DNA of 64,000 nucleotides, taken from NCBI RefSeq assembly GCF_030157465.1, contig NZ_JAOAUU010000096.1, positions 1,417 through 65,416 of the forward strand, read 5' to 3'. This document shows, piece after piece, positions 51,674 to 61,814 of this stretch. Origin of the DNA: Zoogloea sp. (lineage in GTDB: Bacteria; Pseudomonadota; Gammaproteobacteria; Burkholderiales; Rhodocyclaceae). How positions within the stretch are numbered: position 1 is the first letter of the stretch; every line of letters begins with the position of its first letter. A program made the translations under genes and the position numbers. The notes beneath the pieces are model-generated. The model made no database searches. It was not told where the DNA came from and saw only the letters and a program-made list of their open reading frames with translations.

Positions 51674-51789
51674 GTCACGCAAAGAACGACGCGGTGCAGC
51701 GATTTTTTATTTCACAAACCTCAACAGCGTTTTAACAGGTGAAATAAAAAAATTAAGACTTTGATTTAATGAAACTATTTATTTCTTAT

Positions 51790-51803
51790 GTCTTATATAA
51801 GAC
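51790..51803. promoter_or_regulatory. palindrome GTCTTATATAAGAC upstream of aceA
   Basis: perfect 14-bp palindrome in AT-rich upstream region. Confidence 0.6.
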
Positions 51804-51988
51804 CTATTGCTGCCATGCAAAATCATCCCTATACTCTCATCTGTTGATCGACGTACCGGAATGAGTCACCCCTCGACCCGCCGGCACCGGTCAAGCAGCT
51901 CAGGAGTTCGCGCACGACACTGCCCTTTAGAGGCAACTGCCTGCGTAATCCGGCTTTCCCTTGTCTCAACATCATTTAAGGATTTCAC

Positions 51989-53302
51989 ATGTCCCTGACT
52001 CGCGAACAGCAAATTGCCGCTCTGGAAAAAGACTGGGCCGAAAACCCCCGCTGGAAGCTCGTCAAGCGCGGTTACTCCGCGGCCGACGTCGTTCGCCTGC
52101 GCGGCAGCCTGCAGCCTGAGCACACCCTGGCCCAGCGCGGTGCAGAGACGCTGTGGAACAAGGTCAACGGCGGCGCCAAGAAGGGCTACGTGAATGCCTT
52201 CGGCGCAATCTCTGCCGGTCAGGCCATGCAGCAAGCCAAGGCCGGCCTCGAAGCCGTGTATCTGTCCGGCTGGCAGGTCGCTGCCGACGGCAACACCTCC
52301 GAAACCATGTACCCGGACCAGTCGCTGTACGCCTACGACTCCGTGCCGACCATGGTTCGCCGCATCAACAACACCTTCAAGCGTGCTGACGAGATCCAGT
52401 GGGCCCGTGGCATCAACCCGGGCGACGAAGCCTTCGTCGACTACTTCCTGCCGATCGTTGCCGACGCTGAAGCCGGTTTCGGCGGCGTGCTGAACGCCTT
52501 CGAACTGATGAAGAACATGATCGCCGCCGGTGCTGCGGGTGTTCACTTCGAAGACCAGCTGGCTGCCGTCAAGAAGTGTGGCCACATGGGTGGCAAGGTG
52601 CTCGTTCCGACCCAGGAAGCCTGTGAGAAGCTGATCTCCGCTCGTTTCGCCGCCGACGTGATGGGCGTTCCGACCCTGATCCTGGCCCGTACCGATGCCG
52701 AAGCCGCCAACCTGATCACCTCCGATCACGACGCCAACGACAAGCCCTTCCTGACCGGTGAGCGCACCCAGGAAGGCTTCTACCGCGTCAAGAACGGTCT
52801 CGAGCAGGCCATCAGCCGCGGCGTTGCCTACGCCCCCTACGCCGACCTGGTGTGGTGCGAAACCGGCACGCCCGACCTCGGCTTTGCCCGTGAATTCGCC
52901 CAGGCCGTGCAGGCTGCCTGCCCCGGCAAGCTGCTGTCTTACAACTGCTCGCCCTCTTTCAACTGGAAGAAGAACCTTGACGATGCCACCATCGCCAAGT
53001 TCCAGGACGAGCTGTCCGCACTGGGCTACAAGTACCAGTTCATCACCCTGGCCGGCATCCACATCAACTGGTTCAACACCTTCCAGTTCGCCCACGCCTA
53101 CGCCCGCGGCGAAGGCATGAAGCACTACACCGAAATGGTGCAGGAACCCGAATTCGCCGCTCGCGAAAAGGGCTACACCTTCGTGTCGCACCAGCAGGAA
53201 GTCGGCGCTGGCTACTTCGACGACGTGACCACCGTGATCCAGGGCGGCTCCTCCAGCGTCAAGGCACTCACCGGCTCCACCGAAGAAGAACAGTTCCACT
53301 AA
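51989..53302 (+). CDS. aceA: isocitrate lyase
   Basis: AYLSGWQVAAD-like, KKCGHMGGKVLVPT, NCSPSFNWKKNL. Confidence 0.97.
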   Translation: MSLTREQQIAALEKDWAENPRWKLVKRGYSAADVVRLRGSLQPEHTLAQRGAETLWNKVNGGAKKGYVNAFGAISAGQAMQQAKAGLEAVYLSGWQVAADGNTSETMYPDQSLYAYDSVPTMVRRINNTFKRADEIQWARGINPGDEAFVDYFLPIVADAEAGFGGVLNAFELMKNMIAAGAAGVHFEDQLAAVKKCGHMGGKVLVPTQEACEKLISARFAADVMGVPTLILARTDAEAANLITSDHDANDKPFLTGERTQEGFYRVKNGLEQAISRGVAYAPYADLVWCETGTPDLGFAREFAQAVQAACPGKLLSYNCSPSFNWKKNLDDATIAKFQDELSALGYKYQFITLAGIHINWFNTFQFAHAYARGEGMKHYTEMVQEPEFAAREKGYTFVSHQQEVGAGYFDDVTTVIQGGSSSVKALTGSTEEEQFH

Positions 53303-53343
53303 GACCCCGATCGCCGGCCCCTCGCCGGCGCGCTTGGTTGAAG

Positions 53344-53375
53344 ACCCCCGCGGGTGCGAACCCCGGGGGTTTTTT
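53344..53375 (+). terminator. Rho-independent terminator after aceA
   Basis: acccccgcgggtgcgaaccccgggggtttttt. Confidence 0.75.
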
Positions 53376-53452
53376 CATGCCCGGCGGCCGGAGATGGGCC
53401 GGGGAAGCCCGCTCCGGTAGAATCACCGGCCGCCTTCAGCCTCCCCCGCCCC

Positions 53453-54316
53453 ATGCAATCCCTCTGGATGATCGTAGCCAGCCTGCTGTTTGCCTGCATG
53501 GGGGTGTGCGTCAAACTGGGTTCGGCCCATTTCTCCACCGGCGAACTGGTGTTCTACCGCGGCTTCGTCGGTTTCCTGCTGATGTTGATGCTGACGCATC
53601 TGCAAGGGATACCCCGGACCACGCCGCACTGGCGCCTGCAGGTATCGCGCGGGCTCTCCGGCACCGTGTCGCTGATGTGCTACTTCTTCGCGCTCGGCAT
53701 CCTGCCGCTGGCCACCGCAGTCACCCTCGCCTACACCTCGCCGCTGTTCGTCGCCCTGCTGCTCGTCCTGTGGTTTCGGGAACGACTCGGAATCAAGGCT
53801 TTCGCCGCTATCGGCCTGGGATTTGTCGGCGTCGTGCTGCTGCTCAAGCCAACGCTTCAGGCCGAGCAGTGGGTCGGCGCGCTCGCCGGGCTCGGCTCCG
53901 GCCTGATCGCCAGCGTGGCCTACGTCAATGTTCGCGAACTCGGCCGTGCTGGCGAGCCGGAAGCCCGCACGGTGCTGTGGTTCTCCGGCGTCACCAGCCT
54001 CTTTGGCCTGGCGTGGGCGCTGGCGGCCGGCGAGCTGCACGCCATCGACTCAGAGCGAGCAGCCATCATTCTCGGCGTCGGCGGCTTTGGTGGCTGTGCC
54101 CAGCTCGCCATGACCCGGGCCTATCGTTACGGCAAGACGGTCGTCTCGGCCAACCTGTCCTACTCGACAGTGATTTTTTCCAGCCTGTTCGGCGTGGCGC
54201 TGTGGAACGAGCGCCTGCCGTGGACCTCGATCGCGGCAATCGCCGTCATCATCGCCAGCGGCGTGCTGGTTTCCCTTTCCTCCCGGCAAACCACGCCGGC
54301 AGCGGAGTCTGATTGA
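53453..54316 (+). CDS. DMT-family (EamA) transporter
   Basis: ~10 TM segments; LYFFALGILPLATAVTLAYTSPLFVALL. Confidence 0.9.
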   Translation: MQSLWMIVASLLFACMGVCVKLGSAHFSTGELVFYRGFVGFLLMLMLTHLQGIPRTTPHWRLQVSRGLSGTVSLMCYFFALGILPLATAVTLAYTSPLFVALLLVLWFRERLGIKAFAAIGLGFVGVVLLLKPTLQAEQWVGALAGLGSGLIASVAYVNVRELGRAGEPEARTVLWFSGVTSLFGLAWALAAGELHAIDSERAAIILGVGGFGGCAQLAMTRAYRYGKTVVSANLSYSTVIFSSLFGVALWNERLPWTSIAAIAVIIASGVLVSLSSRQTTPAAESD

Positions 54317-54376
54317 AGCGGGTGCACCGCGGGACTACACTGACGGCATCCCGTCATTTCCCAAAGGAAGCAGGCC

Positions 54377-54739
54377 ATGATCACCACCGAAAACAAGGAA
54401 AACCGGGTCAACATCACGGTCTTCAGCGAGTTCACGCTGGCCGACTTCAAAGAGTTCGAAGAGGCCGTCAATTACAAGGTGCGCTTCGAGGGGCCGGTGA
54501 ACCTGCTGTTCGACCTGCGCGAGATGAGCGGCTTCACCGTCGACATGGCGCTGGAAGAAATCCGCTTCGCCCGCGCCCATTCCAGCGACTTCGCCCGCAT
54601 CGCGATCCTCACGGACGATCAGTGGATCACCTGGAGCGCCTGGCTGTCGCAGATTTTCGTCGATGCCAAGGTCCGCGTCTTCGAGGATGCGGACGACGCA
54701 GAAGCCTGGCTCAGCGGCATCGAATCACCCGTTGTCTGA
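54377..54739 (+). CDS. SpoIIAA/STAS-like protein
   Basis: NITVFSEFTLADFKEFEEAVNYKVRFEGPVNLLFDLREMSGFTVDMALEEIRF. Confidence 0.8.
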   Translation: MITTENKENRVNITVFSEFTLADFKEFEEAVNYKVRFEGPVNLLFDLREMSGFTVDMALEEIRFARAHSSDFARIAILTDDQWITWSAWLSQIFVDAKVRVFEDADDAEAWLSGIESPVV

Positions 54740-54749
54740 GAACCCTATC

Positions 54750-55601
54750 GTGCCCGCGCCCTTCACGAGCCTCGTCAGCGTTCACGAACTGGCCGCCCAG
54801 GCCACGCCCGCATGGCGGATATTCGACTGCCGCTTCAACCTGGCCGATCCGCCGGCCGGCCGTCAGGCCTACGCTGCCGGTCATCTGCCGGGAGCATTTT
54901 TTCTCGACCTGAACGAAGATCTCTCCGGTCCGCTGTCGGGCCTCAACGGCCGCCATCCCCTGCCCGACCCGCAACTGCTGGCGGACAAGCTCGGCAGCCT
55001 CGGCGTCGGGCCCGAAACCCAGGTGGTGGCCTACGATGACGCAGGCGGCATGTTCGCCTCCCGCCTGTGGTGGTTGCTGCGCTGGCTCGGGCACACCCGC
55101 GTCGCCGTTCTCAACGGCGGCATCCAGGCCTGGACCGGCAGCGGGCGTCCCCTTGCCACCGAGCGCCCCGAAGCGATCGCCACACGCTTCACGCCCAAAC
55201 TGCAGAAATGCATGCGGGCCGATGCCGACTACGTTCACAGCCACCTGGGCAGCCCGGACATGCTGCTCATCGACGCCCGGGCGCCCGACCGCTTCCGCGG
55301 CGAAAACGAAACCCTCGACCCCGTCGGCGGCCACATTCCGGGCGCCATCAACCGCTTTTTCAGGGACAACCTGGATGCCAACGGCTGCTTCAAGCAGGCA
55401 GCCTGCCTGCAGGAAGAATTCGGCAAGCTGATCAAGGGGGGCGACGCTCACGCGGTCGTCCATCAGTGCGGCTCCGGCGTCACCGCCTGTCACAATCTGC
55501 TGGCCATGGAAGTGGCCGGACTGTCCGGCGCCAAACTCTATGCCGGCTCCTGGAGCGAGTGGTGCTCGGATCCGGCCAGACCCATAACAACGGGCCCCTG
55601 A
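54750..55601 (+). CDS. sulfurtransferase (tandem rhodanese)
   Basis: AYDDAGGMFASRLWWLLRWLGH, HQCGSGVTACHNLLAM. Confidence 0.92.
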   Translation: MPAPFTSLVSVHELAAQATPAWRIFDCRFNLADPPAGRQAYAAGHLPGAFFLDLNEDLSGPLSGLNGRHPLPDPQLLADKLGSLGVGPETQVVAYDDAGGMFASRLWWLLRWLGHTRVAVLNGGIQAWTGSGRPLATERPEAIATRFTPKLQKCMRADADYVHSHLGSPDMLLIDARAPDRFRGENETLDPVGGHIPGAINRFFRDNLDANGCFKQAACLQEEFGKLIKGGDAHAVVHQCGSGVTACHNLLAMEVAGLSGAKLYAGSWSEWCSDPARPITTGP

Positions 55602-55659
55602 AGGCCCGTAGCACCTGCCCGCAGCACGCGGGCAGGCAACACAACGCCTGAAACCCCGC

Positions 55660-56097
55660 TCAGCCCCGGCCGAGCAATCCAGCCAGACCCGACAGGGCCT
55701 GCCCCAGATCCAGGTTACCGGCTTCCGGCAATTGCCCGTCCGGCGTCAAGCCGTCGACAACCTGCGGCAGAAAATTGGCCAGGTGGCCGGCCAGCTGCTC
55801 GCTCGGAATGCCCAGTTGGGCGGCCATGTCGCCCAGCTCGGAAGTGCCGAAAGCCTGGCCGATCTGCTCGGCGCTCACAGGCAGGTTCTGCCCGGTACCC
55901 ACCCACGACGCGACCTGATCACCGAGACCACCCTGGCTCAGTTGTCCCAGCAAACCACCGATGCCGCCCTTGCTCTGCAGAAGGCCCAGCACCAGCTGAA
56001 TCAATGCAGCCTGACCACCGCCGCCCCCTTGTTGCTGCTCATTGCCTCCGGCCAGAGAACCGAGAACCTGTCCTGCCAGTTGATCAAGCAAACCCAT
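55660..56097 (-). CDS. YidB family (DUF937) protein
   Basis: MGLLDQLAGQVLGSLAGG...GLGDQVASWVGTGQNLPVSAEQIGQAFG. Confidence 0.9.
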   Translation of the reverse strand: MGLLDQLAGQVLGSLAGGNEQQQGGGGGQAALIQLVLGLLQSKGGIGGLLGQLSQGGLGDQVASWVGTGQNLPVSAEQIGQAFGTSELGDMAAQLGIPSEQLAGHLANFLPQVVDGLTPDGQLPEAGNLDLGQALSGLAGLLGRG

Positions 56098-56272
56098 TTG
56101 CAGCTCCATTCATAAGTTGTACGTAAATCGTGTCGGCAAGGCCACTCACGTCACCTGTGACATCGACGAAACACTTTACGCCGGACAGCCTGCCCACGTG
56201 TTGCAGTTTGCAGAATCTGACCTCCGCGCCTGTCCCGGTTAAAATCATGTTTTTGGCTTCAGGCAGCACACC

Positions 56273-56935
56273 ATGACCCAGGACGAACTCAAGCAACAAG
56301 CCGCGCTGCGCGCGCTCGATTATGTGGTCGAAGGCGCTATCGTCGGTGTCGGCACCGGCTCCACGGCCAACTTCTTCATCGACGGCCTGGCCACGATGAA
56401 AGACAGGATTGCCGGGGCGGTCGCCTCCTCGGAAGTCTCGGCGCGCCGTCTCGCCGGTCACGGCATCCGTCTTTTCGATCTCAACGACGTGGAAGAACTG
56501 CCGGTTTATGTCGATGGCGCCGACGAAATCGACGCATCGCTGGCCATGATCAAGGGCGGAGGTGGCGCCCTGACGCGCGAGAAGATCGTTGCCGCAGTCG
56601 CCACGAAATTTGTCTGCATCTGCGACGCAAGCAAAAAGGTAGACGTACTCGGCCGCTTTCCGCTGCCGGTCGAGGTCATTCCCATGGCACGCGCCCAGGT
56701 GGCTCGCGAACTCGCCCGCCTCGGAGGCAAACCCGTGCTGCGGGAGGGTTTCGTCACGGACAACGGCAACCTGATCCTTGACGTTCATGGCCTGCAGATT
56801 CACGATCCGGTCAATCTCGAAGTGAATGTCGACGGCATCGTCGGTGTGGTCACCAACGGCCTGTTCGCCAAGCGCGGCGCCGACGTGCTGCTGCTTGCCA
56901 CAGCCGACGGCGTTGTCAAATTCGAGCGGACTTGA
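56273..56935 (+). CDS. rpiA: ribose-5-phosphate isomerase A
   Basis: [45 protein letters not shown]. Confidence 0.97.
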   Translation: MTQDELKQQAALRALDYVVEGAIVGVGTGSTANFFIDGLATMKDRIAGAVASSEVSARRLAGHGIRLFDLNDVEELPVYVDGADEIDASLAMIKGGGGALTREKIVAAVATKFVCICDASKKVDVLGRFPLPVEVIPMARAQVARELARLGGKPVLREGFVTDNGNLILDVHGLQIHDPVNLEVNVDGIVGVVTNGLFAKRGADVLLLATADGVVKFERT

Positions 56936-57001
56936 AACAAAACCGTCACAAAGCCCTGTTAACCTCTTTCGCTTGTCAGCCTTCAGCCACAGGATTACCT
57001 A

Positions 57002-57700
57002 ATGAACGAGCACACCTCCAAAAAGTTCGACTCTGAACTGGAAGGCATCCGCACACGGGTACTCCAGATGGGCGGCATGGTCGAATTGCAGATCGTGAAG
57101 GCCATGGAAGGGCTTTCCAACGGCGATTTGCTGCTGATCGACCAGGTCATCGAAAACGACAACCGGGTCAACCTGCTGGAAATCGAGCTCGACGAAGCCT
57201 GCAACCAGGTGATCGCCAAGCGCCAGCCCACCGCGGTCGACCTGCGCATGGTCAGCAGCGTGCAAAAGACCATCACCGACCTGGAGCGCATCGGCGACGA
57301 GGCCAAGAAGATCGCCAAGACCGCCAAGCTGCACCACAGCACGCCATCGTCCTTCACGCCGCCGATCCGCCTCAGCCACATCGCCGACGCAGTCGTGGAC
57401 ATGCTGCGCACCGCGCTGGACGCCTACGCCCGCCTGGACACGGTTTCTGCAGCCCAGGTGGTTCGCCAGGACAAGGAAGTGGATGCCGAATTCAAGGGCA
57501 TCATGCGCCAGCTGATCACTTACATGATGGAAGATCCGCGCACCATCTCCCAGGCCATCGAACTGATGTTCGTCGCCAAGTCGGTCGAGCGCATCGGTGA
57601 CCACGCCAAGAACATCGCCGAATACGTGGTGTACATGGTCAAGGGCCGCGACGTGCGCCACACCAGCCTCGAAGAGATCGAACGGGAAGCCATGCGCTAA
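57002..57700 (+). CDS. phoU: phosphate transport system regulator PhoU
   Basis: IRTRVLQMGGMVELQ, DLERIGDEAKKIAKTA, VERIGDHAKNIAEYVVYMVKG. Confidence 0.96.
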   Translation: MNEHTSKKFDSELEGIRTRVLQMGGMVELQIVKAMEGLSNGDLLLIDQVIENDNRVNLLEIELDEACNQVIAKRQPTAVDLRMVSSVQKTITDLERIGDEAKKIAKTAKLHHSTPSSFTPPIRLSHIADAVVDMLRTALDAYARLDTVSAAQVVRQDKEVDAEFKGIMRQLITYMMEDPRTISQAIELMFVAKSVERIGDHAKNIAEYVVYMVKGRDVRHTSLEEIEREAMR

Positions 57701-57730
57701 GCATCGCGCGCTTCACCGCAGCAACACCCC

Positions 57731-57763
57731 GGGGGGACGGCATGCCGTCCCCCTGGTTTTTTC
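57731..57763 (+). terminator. Rho-independent terminator after phoU
   Basis: ggggggacggcatgccgtccccctggtttttt. Confidence 0.75.
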
Positions 57764-57872
57764 TTGCCCTCAAGAAAGACAGATCAGGCACGCCTATTGC
57801 TGAAGAGCCGGGATACCCGGACGGGCTGATAGAATCCGCCCATCTTCCGATCCCCCGGACGCCACCGACACC

Positions 57873-58637
57873 ATGCCGCTCAAGTTCGAACTCCTGCAGG
57901 CCGAAGACAACTCCCGCTACCTGCTGCGCGGAAAAGCCGACATCCTCTACAACCTGCGCAGCCTCATGCAGAAGCGGGCGATGCTCTCCGCCTTCATCGA
58001 CGCCAGCGCCGACTCCTTCCTTACCGCCATCGTCGCCATCAGCGACGACGAACGCTACCTGGTGCTCGACGCCGCCAGCGACCCGGCCATCAACCGCCGT
58101 GTGGAAGAATCCGAGCAGCTGATCTGCGTCGCCCAGCTCGACAAGATCAAGATCCAGTTTGCCGCGCGCCAGATCGGGCGCGTCACCCACGAAGGGCATG
58201 ACGCCTTCCGCACGCCCATGCCCGACGTGCTGCTGCGCCTGCAACGCCGCGAATACTATCGGCTGACGGCTGCCAACCCGCACACCCTGAGCTGCCTGAT
58301 CCCGGTCACCGTCGATGGGCAAAAGAAGATCATTTCTGTCGAGGCCTCCGTGGTCGACATCAGCGGCGGCGGCCTCGCGGTGCTGGTGCCGCCCGGCGAA
58401 GTGGCCTTCGAACCGGACATGGAGTTTGCTGACTGCCGGCTGATGCTGCCGGAAACCGGCCCCATCGCCACCTCACTGCGCGTACGCAATCTGTTTCGCA
58501 TCACCAACCGCGACGGCAGCATCATGCTCCGCGCCGGCTGCGAATTCGTCGACCTGCCCGCCAGCATGGCCTCGACGATCCAGCGCTACATCCTCAAGGC
58601 CGAACGGGAACGCAACGCCCGCGAACGCATCCGCTGA
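57873..58637 (+). CDS. YcgR-like flagellar brake / PilZ-domain protein
   Basis: RLQRREYYRLTAANP, DISGGGLAVLVP. Confidence 0.88.
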   Translation: MPLKFELLQAEDNSRYLLRGKADILYNLRSLMQKRAMLSAFIDASADSFLTAIVAISDDERYLVLDAASDPAINRRVEESEQLICVAQLDKIKIQFAARQIGRVTHEGHDAFRTPMPDVLLRLQRREYYRLTAANPHTLSCLIPVTVDGQKKIISVEASVVDISGGGLAVLVPPGEVAFEPDMEFADCRLMLPETGPIATSLRVRNLFRITNRDGSIMLRAGCEFVDLPASMASTIQRYILKAERERNARERIR

Positions 58638-58728
58638 GCACGCGCCCTTTCCAGAATGCATAAAGCCGGCGATTGCCGGCTTTATGTTTTTGAACCCTGC
58701 CACCTTGAAAGGGGCGGATCGGCGTCTT

Positions 58729-59049
58729 TCAGACAGACATGTTCATGATGTCCTGATAGGCCGTGACGAGCTTGTTGCGCACCTGCACCATCTGCTGGAA
58801 GGACAGATTGGCCTTTTGCAGATTCACCATGACATCCTGCAGATTCACGTTGGGATCACCGGCCGAAAAACCCTTGGCCATTTCCTGGGCCTGCATCTGG
58901 GCCGAGCTGACATCGGCGATTGCCGTTTGCAGAACGTCGCCGAAACTCACCTCCCCGGCAGCCGGGGCCGACTGGGCAGGCTTTCCCCCGGCCACCTGCG
59001 AGGTGGCGCGAAGTTCCGACAACATTTGATCGATTCCGCGGGTATCCAT
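58729..59049 (-). CDS. fliE: flagellar hook-basal body complex protein FliE
   Basis: FGDVLQTAIADVSSAQ..., DVMVNLQKANLSFQQMVQVRNKLVTAYQDIMNMSV. Confidence 0.96.
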   Translation of the reverse strand: MDTRGIDQMLSELRATSQVAGGKPAQSAPAAGEVSFGDVLQTAIADVSSAQMQAQEMAKGFSAGDPNVNLQDVMVNLQKANLSFQQMVQVRNKLVTAYQDIMNMSV

Positions 59050-59079
59050 GGTCCGGCTCCTTTTGCTCAACTATAGCAG

Positions 59080-59095
59080 AGCAAGCTGCGTGCCA
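59080..59095 (-). promoter_or_regulatory. sigma-54 promoter upstream of fliE (TGGCACGCAGCTTGCT)
   Basis: matches TGGCACG-N4-TTGCW. Confidence 0.85.
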
Positions 59096-59123
59096 AAGAG
59101 CAGAAGGGCGCTGTAGCCCTCGT

Positions 59124-60521
59124 CTAGCCCGAAAACAGGCCTTCCTCCCGGTACTGCTGGAGCTTGTAGCGCAGGGTGCGTTCCGAGATGCCAAGCTGCT
59201 CCACCGCACGCTTTCGCGAGCCTCCCACCTCTTTCAGCACCTTCAGGATGTGCTCGCGCTCGAGGTCTTTCATGCTGGCCGGACGGGCTGCATCCCTGGC
59301 CGCAGCAGCGGCATCATCGGCAGGATTTGCCGTCTCGGCGGCAAAAATGGCCGGCACGATAGGCGGGGCAAGCGGCACCCGAACCGGCTCTCCGTTCCAG
59401 TGAGGCAGGCACAGGCGAATGGTGTCTGCGGACACAGCCTGTCCGCTGCTGAGAATCAGCGCCCGCTGCACGGTGTTTTCCAGCTCGCGCACATTGCCCG
59501 GCCAGTGGTAGGTTACCAGCACACTTTCGGCCTCCGGCGACAGGCGCGCGACGCGCTTGAGGCGCGCACCGTGCATCAGCGCAAAATGCCGGGCCAGCGG
59601 CACGACGTCGCCCGGCCGCTCCCGCAGCGACGGAATCGCGAGCGGAAACACGTTGAGACGGTAATAGAGGTCTTCGCGAAAACGCCCGGCGGCCACTTCC
59701 TTGCTCATGTCCCGGTTGGTCGTGGCGAGCACACGGATGTCGAGAGGAATGGCCTTTTTGCCACCCACGCGTTCCACCTCGCGCTCCTGGAGCACGCGCA
59801 ACAGCTTGGCCTGGAGGCCGAGGGGCATTTCGGAAATTTCGTCGAGAAGCAGCGTGCCGCCCTCGGCCTGTTCGAACTTGCCGGCCTGGGCGCTCACTGC
59901 GCCCGTGAAGGCGCCTTTGTCGTGGCCGAAAAGGGTCGCCTCGAGCAGGGAGTCGGGAATCGCGGCGCAGTTGATGGCGATGAATGGCCCCGTGCGGCGC
60001 AGGGATTGCTCGTGGAGATAGCGGGCAAAGACTTCCTTGCCAGTACCGGATTCGCCGGTAAGGAGCACGGTGGCATCGGTTTCGGCCACCTTGTCGGCCA
60101 AGGCCAGCAAGTTGCGGGTATGGGGATCGGCGGCGATCATGCCGTCGTCCCGGCGGGCTGCCGCGTAACGCTGCACGTGTTCGAGCAGCACATTGGGTTC
60201 GAAAGGTTTCATCAGAAAATCACAGGCTCCGCCGCGCATGGCATCAACGGCTTTTTCGACGTCACCGAAGGCGGTCATCAGCAAGACAGGTAGCTGCGGC
60301 AGGCGCTGGCGCAGCTCGCTCAGTAGTTGAAGGCCGTCCATCGGCTGCATTTTCAGGTCGGACAACACCAGGTTGAAGGCCTGCTTTTCCACCGCGACCA
60401 GCGCCGCCGGGCCGTCGCCCACGCCGGTAACCGCGTGACCGGCGATTTCGAGGGTCATGCACACAGCGTCGCGCAGGGGCGCGTCGTCTTCTACTACAAG
60501 AATGTTCAGGGCTTCAGGCAT
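59124..60521 (-). CDS. flrC: sigma-54-dependent flagellar response regulator (FleR/FlrC type)
   Basis: REC + AAA+ (GESGTGKEVFARYLH, GAFTGA) + Fis HTH. Confidence 0.92.
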   Translation of the reverse strand: MPEALNILVVEDDAPLRDAVCMTLEIAGHAVTGVGDGPAALVAVEKQAFNLVLSDLKMQPMDGLQLLSELRQRLPQLPVLLMTAFGDVEKAVDAMRGGACDFLMKPFEPNVLLEHVQRYAAARRDDGMIAADPHTRNLLALADKVAETDATVLLTGESGTGKEVFARYLHEQSLRRTGPFIAINCAAIPDSLLEATLFGHDKGAFTGAVSAQAGKFEQAEGGTLLLDEISEMPLGLQAKLLRVLQEREVERVGGKKAIPLDIRVLATTNRDMSKEVAAGRFREDLYYRLNVFPLAIPSLRERPGDVVPLARHFALMHGARLKRVARLSPEAESVLVTYHWPGNVRELENTVQRALILSSGQAVSADTIRLCLPHWNGEPVRVPLAPPIVPAIFAAETANPADDAAAAARDAARPASMKDLEREHILKVLKEVGGSRKRAVEQLGISERTLRYKLQQYREEGLFSG

Positions 60522-60555
60522 GTGACGTCTCTCTAAATCCGGGTGTTACCGGGCG

Positions 60556-61659
60556 CTATGCGCCCATGGCGAGGGTCAGGGTAAAGGTTGTGCCGTGGCC
60601 GGGCTCGGACTGGATTCCGATGTCGCCGCCATGGGCCCGGGCTACGCCTCGCGCAATCGCCAGCCCCAATCCTGTTCCATCGGAGCGGGTGGTAAAAAAT
60701 GGCTCGAAAAGCCGCGTCTGCAGTGCCGGATCAATGCCGCGTCCGTTGTCGATCACGCTGAAGCGGGCCACGGCGCCCTCCTGCACGGCCTCGAAACGGA
60801 TGGCTCCGCCGGCCTCCAGCGCCTGCACGGCGTTTTCGAGCAGGTTGGTCAGCGCGCCGGCAATGGCCTTGCGATCACCCACGACGCGGGTGTCGCCACA
60901 GGCACAGGCCGAGGCCAGCTCGAGCCCCTTGGCGCGGGCCAGCGGCTCCAGCGTCTGGGTGAGCTCGGCCACCAGTTCGCAGATGCCGAAGGGCTCACGG
61001 CCCAGGGTTTCGCCGCGGGCAAAAAGCAGCATGTCGCGGATCAGTTTTTCCAGATGACGCAGGCGCTCCATTGCACGATTGCCGATGCGCTCCCGGTCGG
61101 CCGGCCCCATTTCCTGCTGGACCAGCGTGGCCGTGTAGAGCAGCGCCGCCGCCAGCGGGGTGCGCAACTGGTGGGCCAGCCCGGCAACCATCTCGCCCAT
61201 CGCGGCGAGGCGTTCGTTGCGCTCGGCGGCGAGGCGCATGTGATGGGCGTCGGTCACGTCATTGAGGAGAACGATGTGACCGTCACCCGATTCGAGGGCG
61301 GCATCCACGCGGGTTACGCGGCGAAGCTCGCCCGCGATGTCGAGCTGCCACTCGCCGGGCGTCTCGGTGGCGGCAAGGCGAGCCGTGCAAAAACCGGCCC
61401 AATCGACGCCGGCCAGCGGCACCCCGAACATCGCCTCCACCACCCGGTTGGCCTGCACCACGCAGCCGTCCCGGTCGAGCACGACAACACCGGCCGGCAG
61501 CGCGCCCATCAGTACGCTGAGCCTTTCGGTCAGCTGGCCGACCTGGGTCTGCAGGCCTGCATAGGCGCCGGTCAGGGCCTCGGACGCTTCGCTGAACTGA
61601 CGAAAGGCTTCGGCCAGCTGGCGGGCGTCGAGTCGGTCTTCGATGGCAGGGAGATTCAT
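60556..61659 (-). CDS. flrB: flagellar sensor histidine kinase (FleS/FlrB type)
   Basis: AGLAHQLRTPLAAALLY, NLLENAVQAL, DNGRGIDP, adjacent to flrC-like gene. Confidence 0.9.
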   Translation of the reverse strand: MNLPAIEDRLDARQLAEAFRQFSEASEALTGAYAGLQTQVGQLTERLSVLMGALPAGVVVLDRDGCVVQANRVVEAMFGVPLAGVDWAGFCTARLAATETPGEWQLDIAGELRRVTRVDAALESGDGHIVLLNDVTDAHHMRLAAERNERLAAMGEMVAGLAHQLRTPLAAALLYTATLVQQEMGPADRERIGNRAMERLRHLEKLIRDMLLFARGETLGREPFGICELVAELTQTLEPLARAKGLELASACACGDTRVVGDRKAIAGALTNLLENAVQALEAGGAIRFEAVQEGAVARFSVIDNGRGIDPALQTRLFEPFFTTRSDGTGLGLAIARGVARAHGGDIGIQSEPGHGTTFTLTLAMGA

Positions 61660-61704
61660 GAGTTGTACGGGGCGAAATTCACCGCTTCGCAGCTTAGGCC
61701 TGCC

Positions 61705-61736
61705 CGGCAAACGGCAAGGCGGCAAATAGGCGGCAA
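61705..61736. promoter_or_regulatory. four CGGCAA (TTGCCG) motifs between divergent flrB and fliF
   Basis: cores at 61705, 61712, 61720, 61731. Confidence 0.45.
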
Positions 61737-61814
61737 AAAGCGCCGCTAATCCTTCCCTAGAACACCGGGCACCAGGCCCAGAATGCGACCATCCGAAATA
61801 GGGGGAATGTTTCC

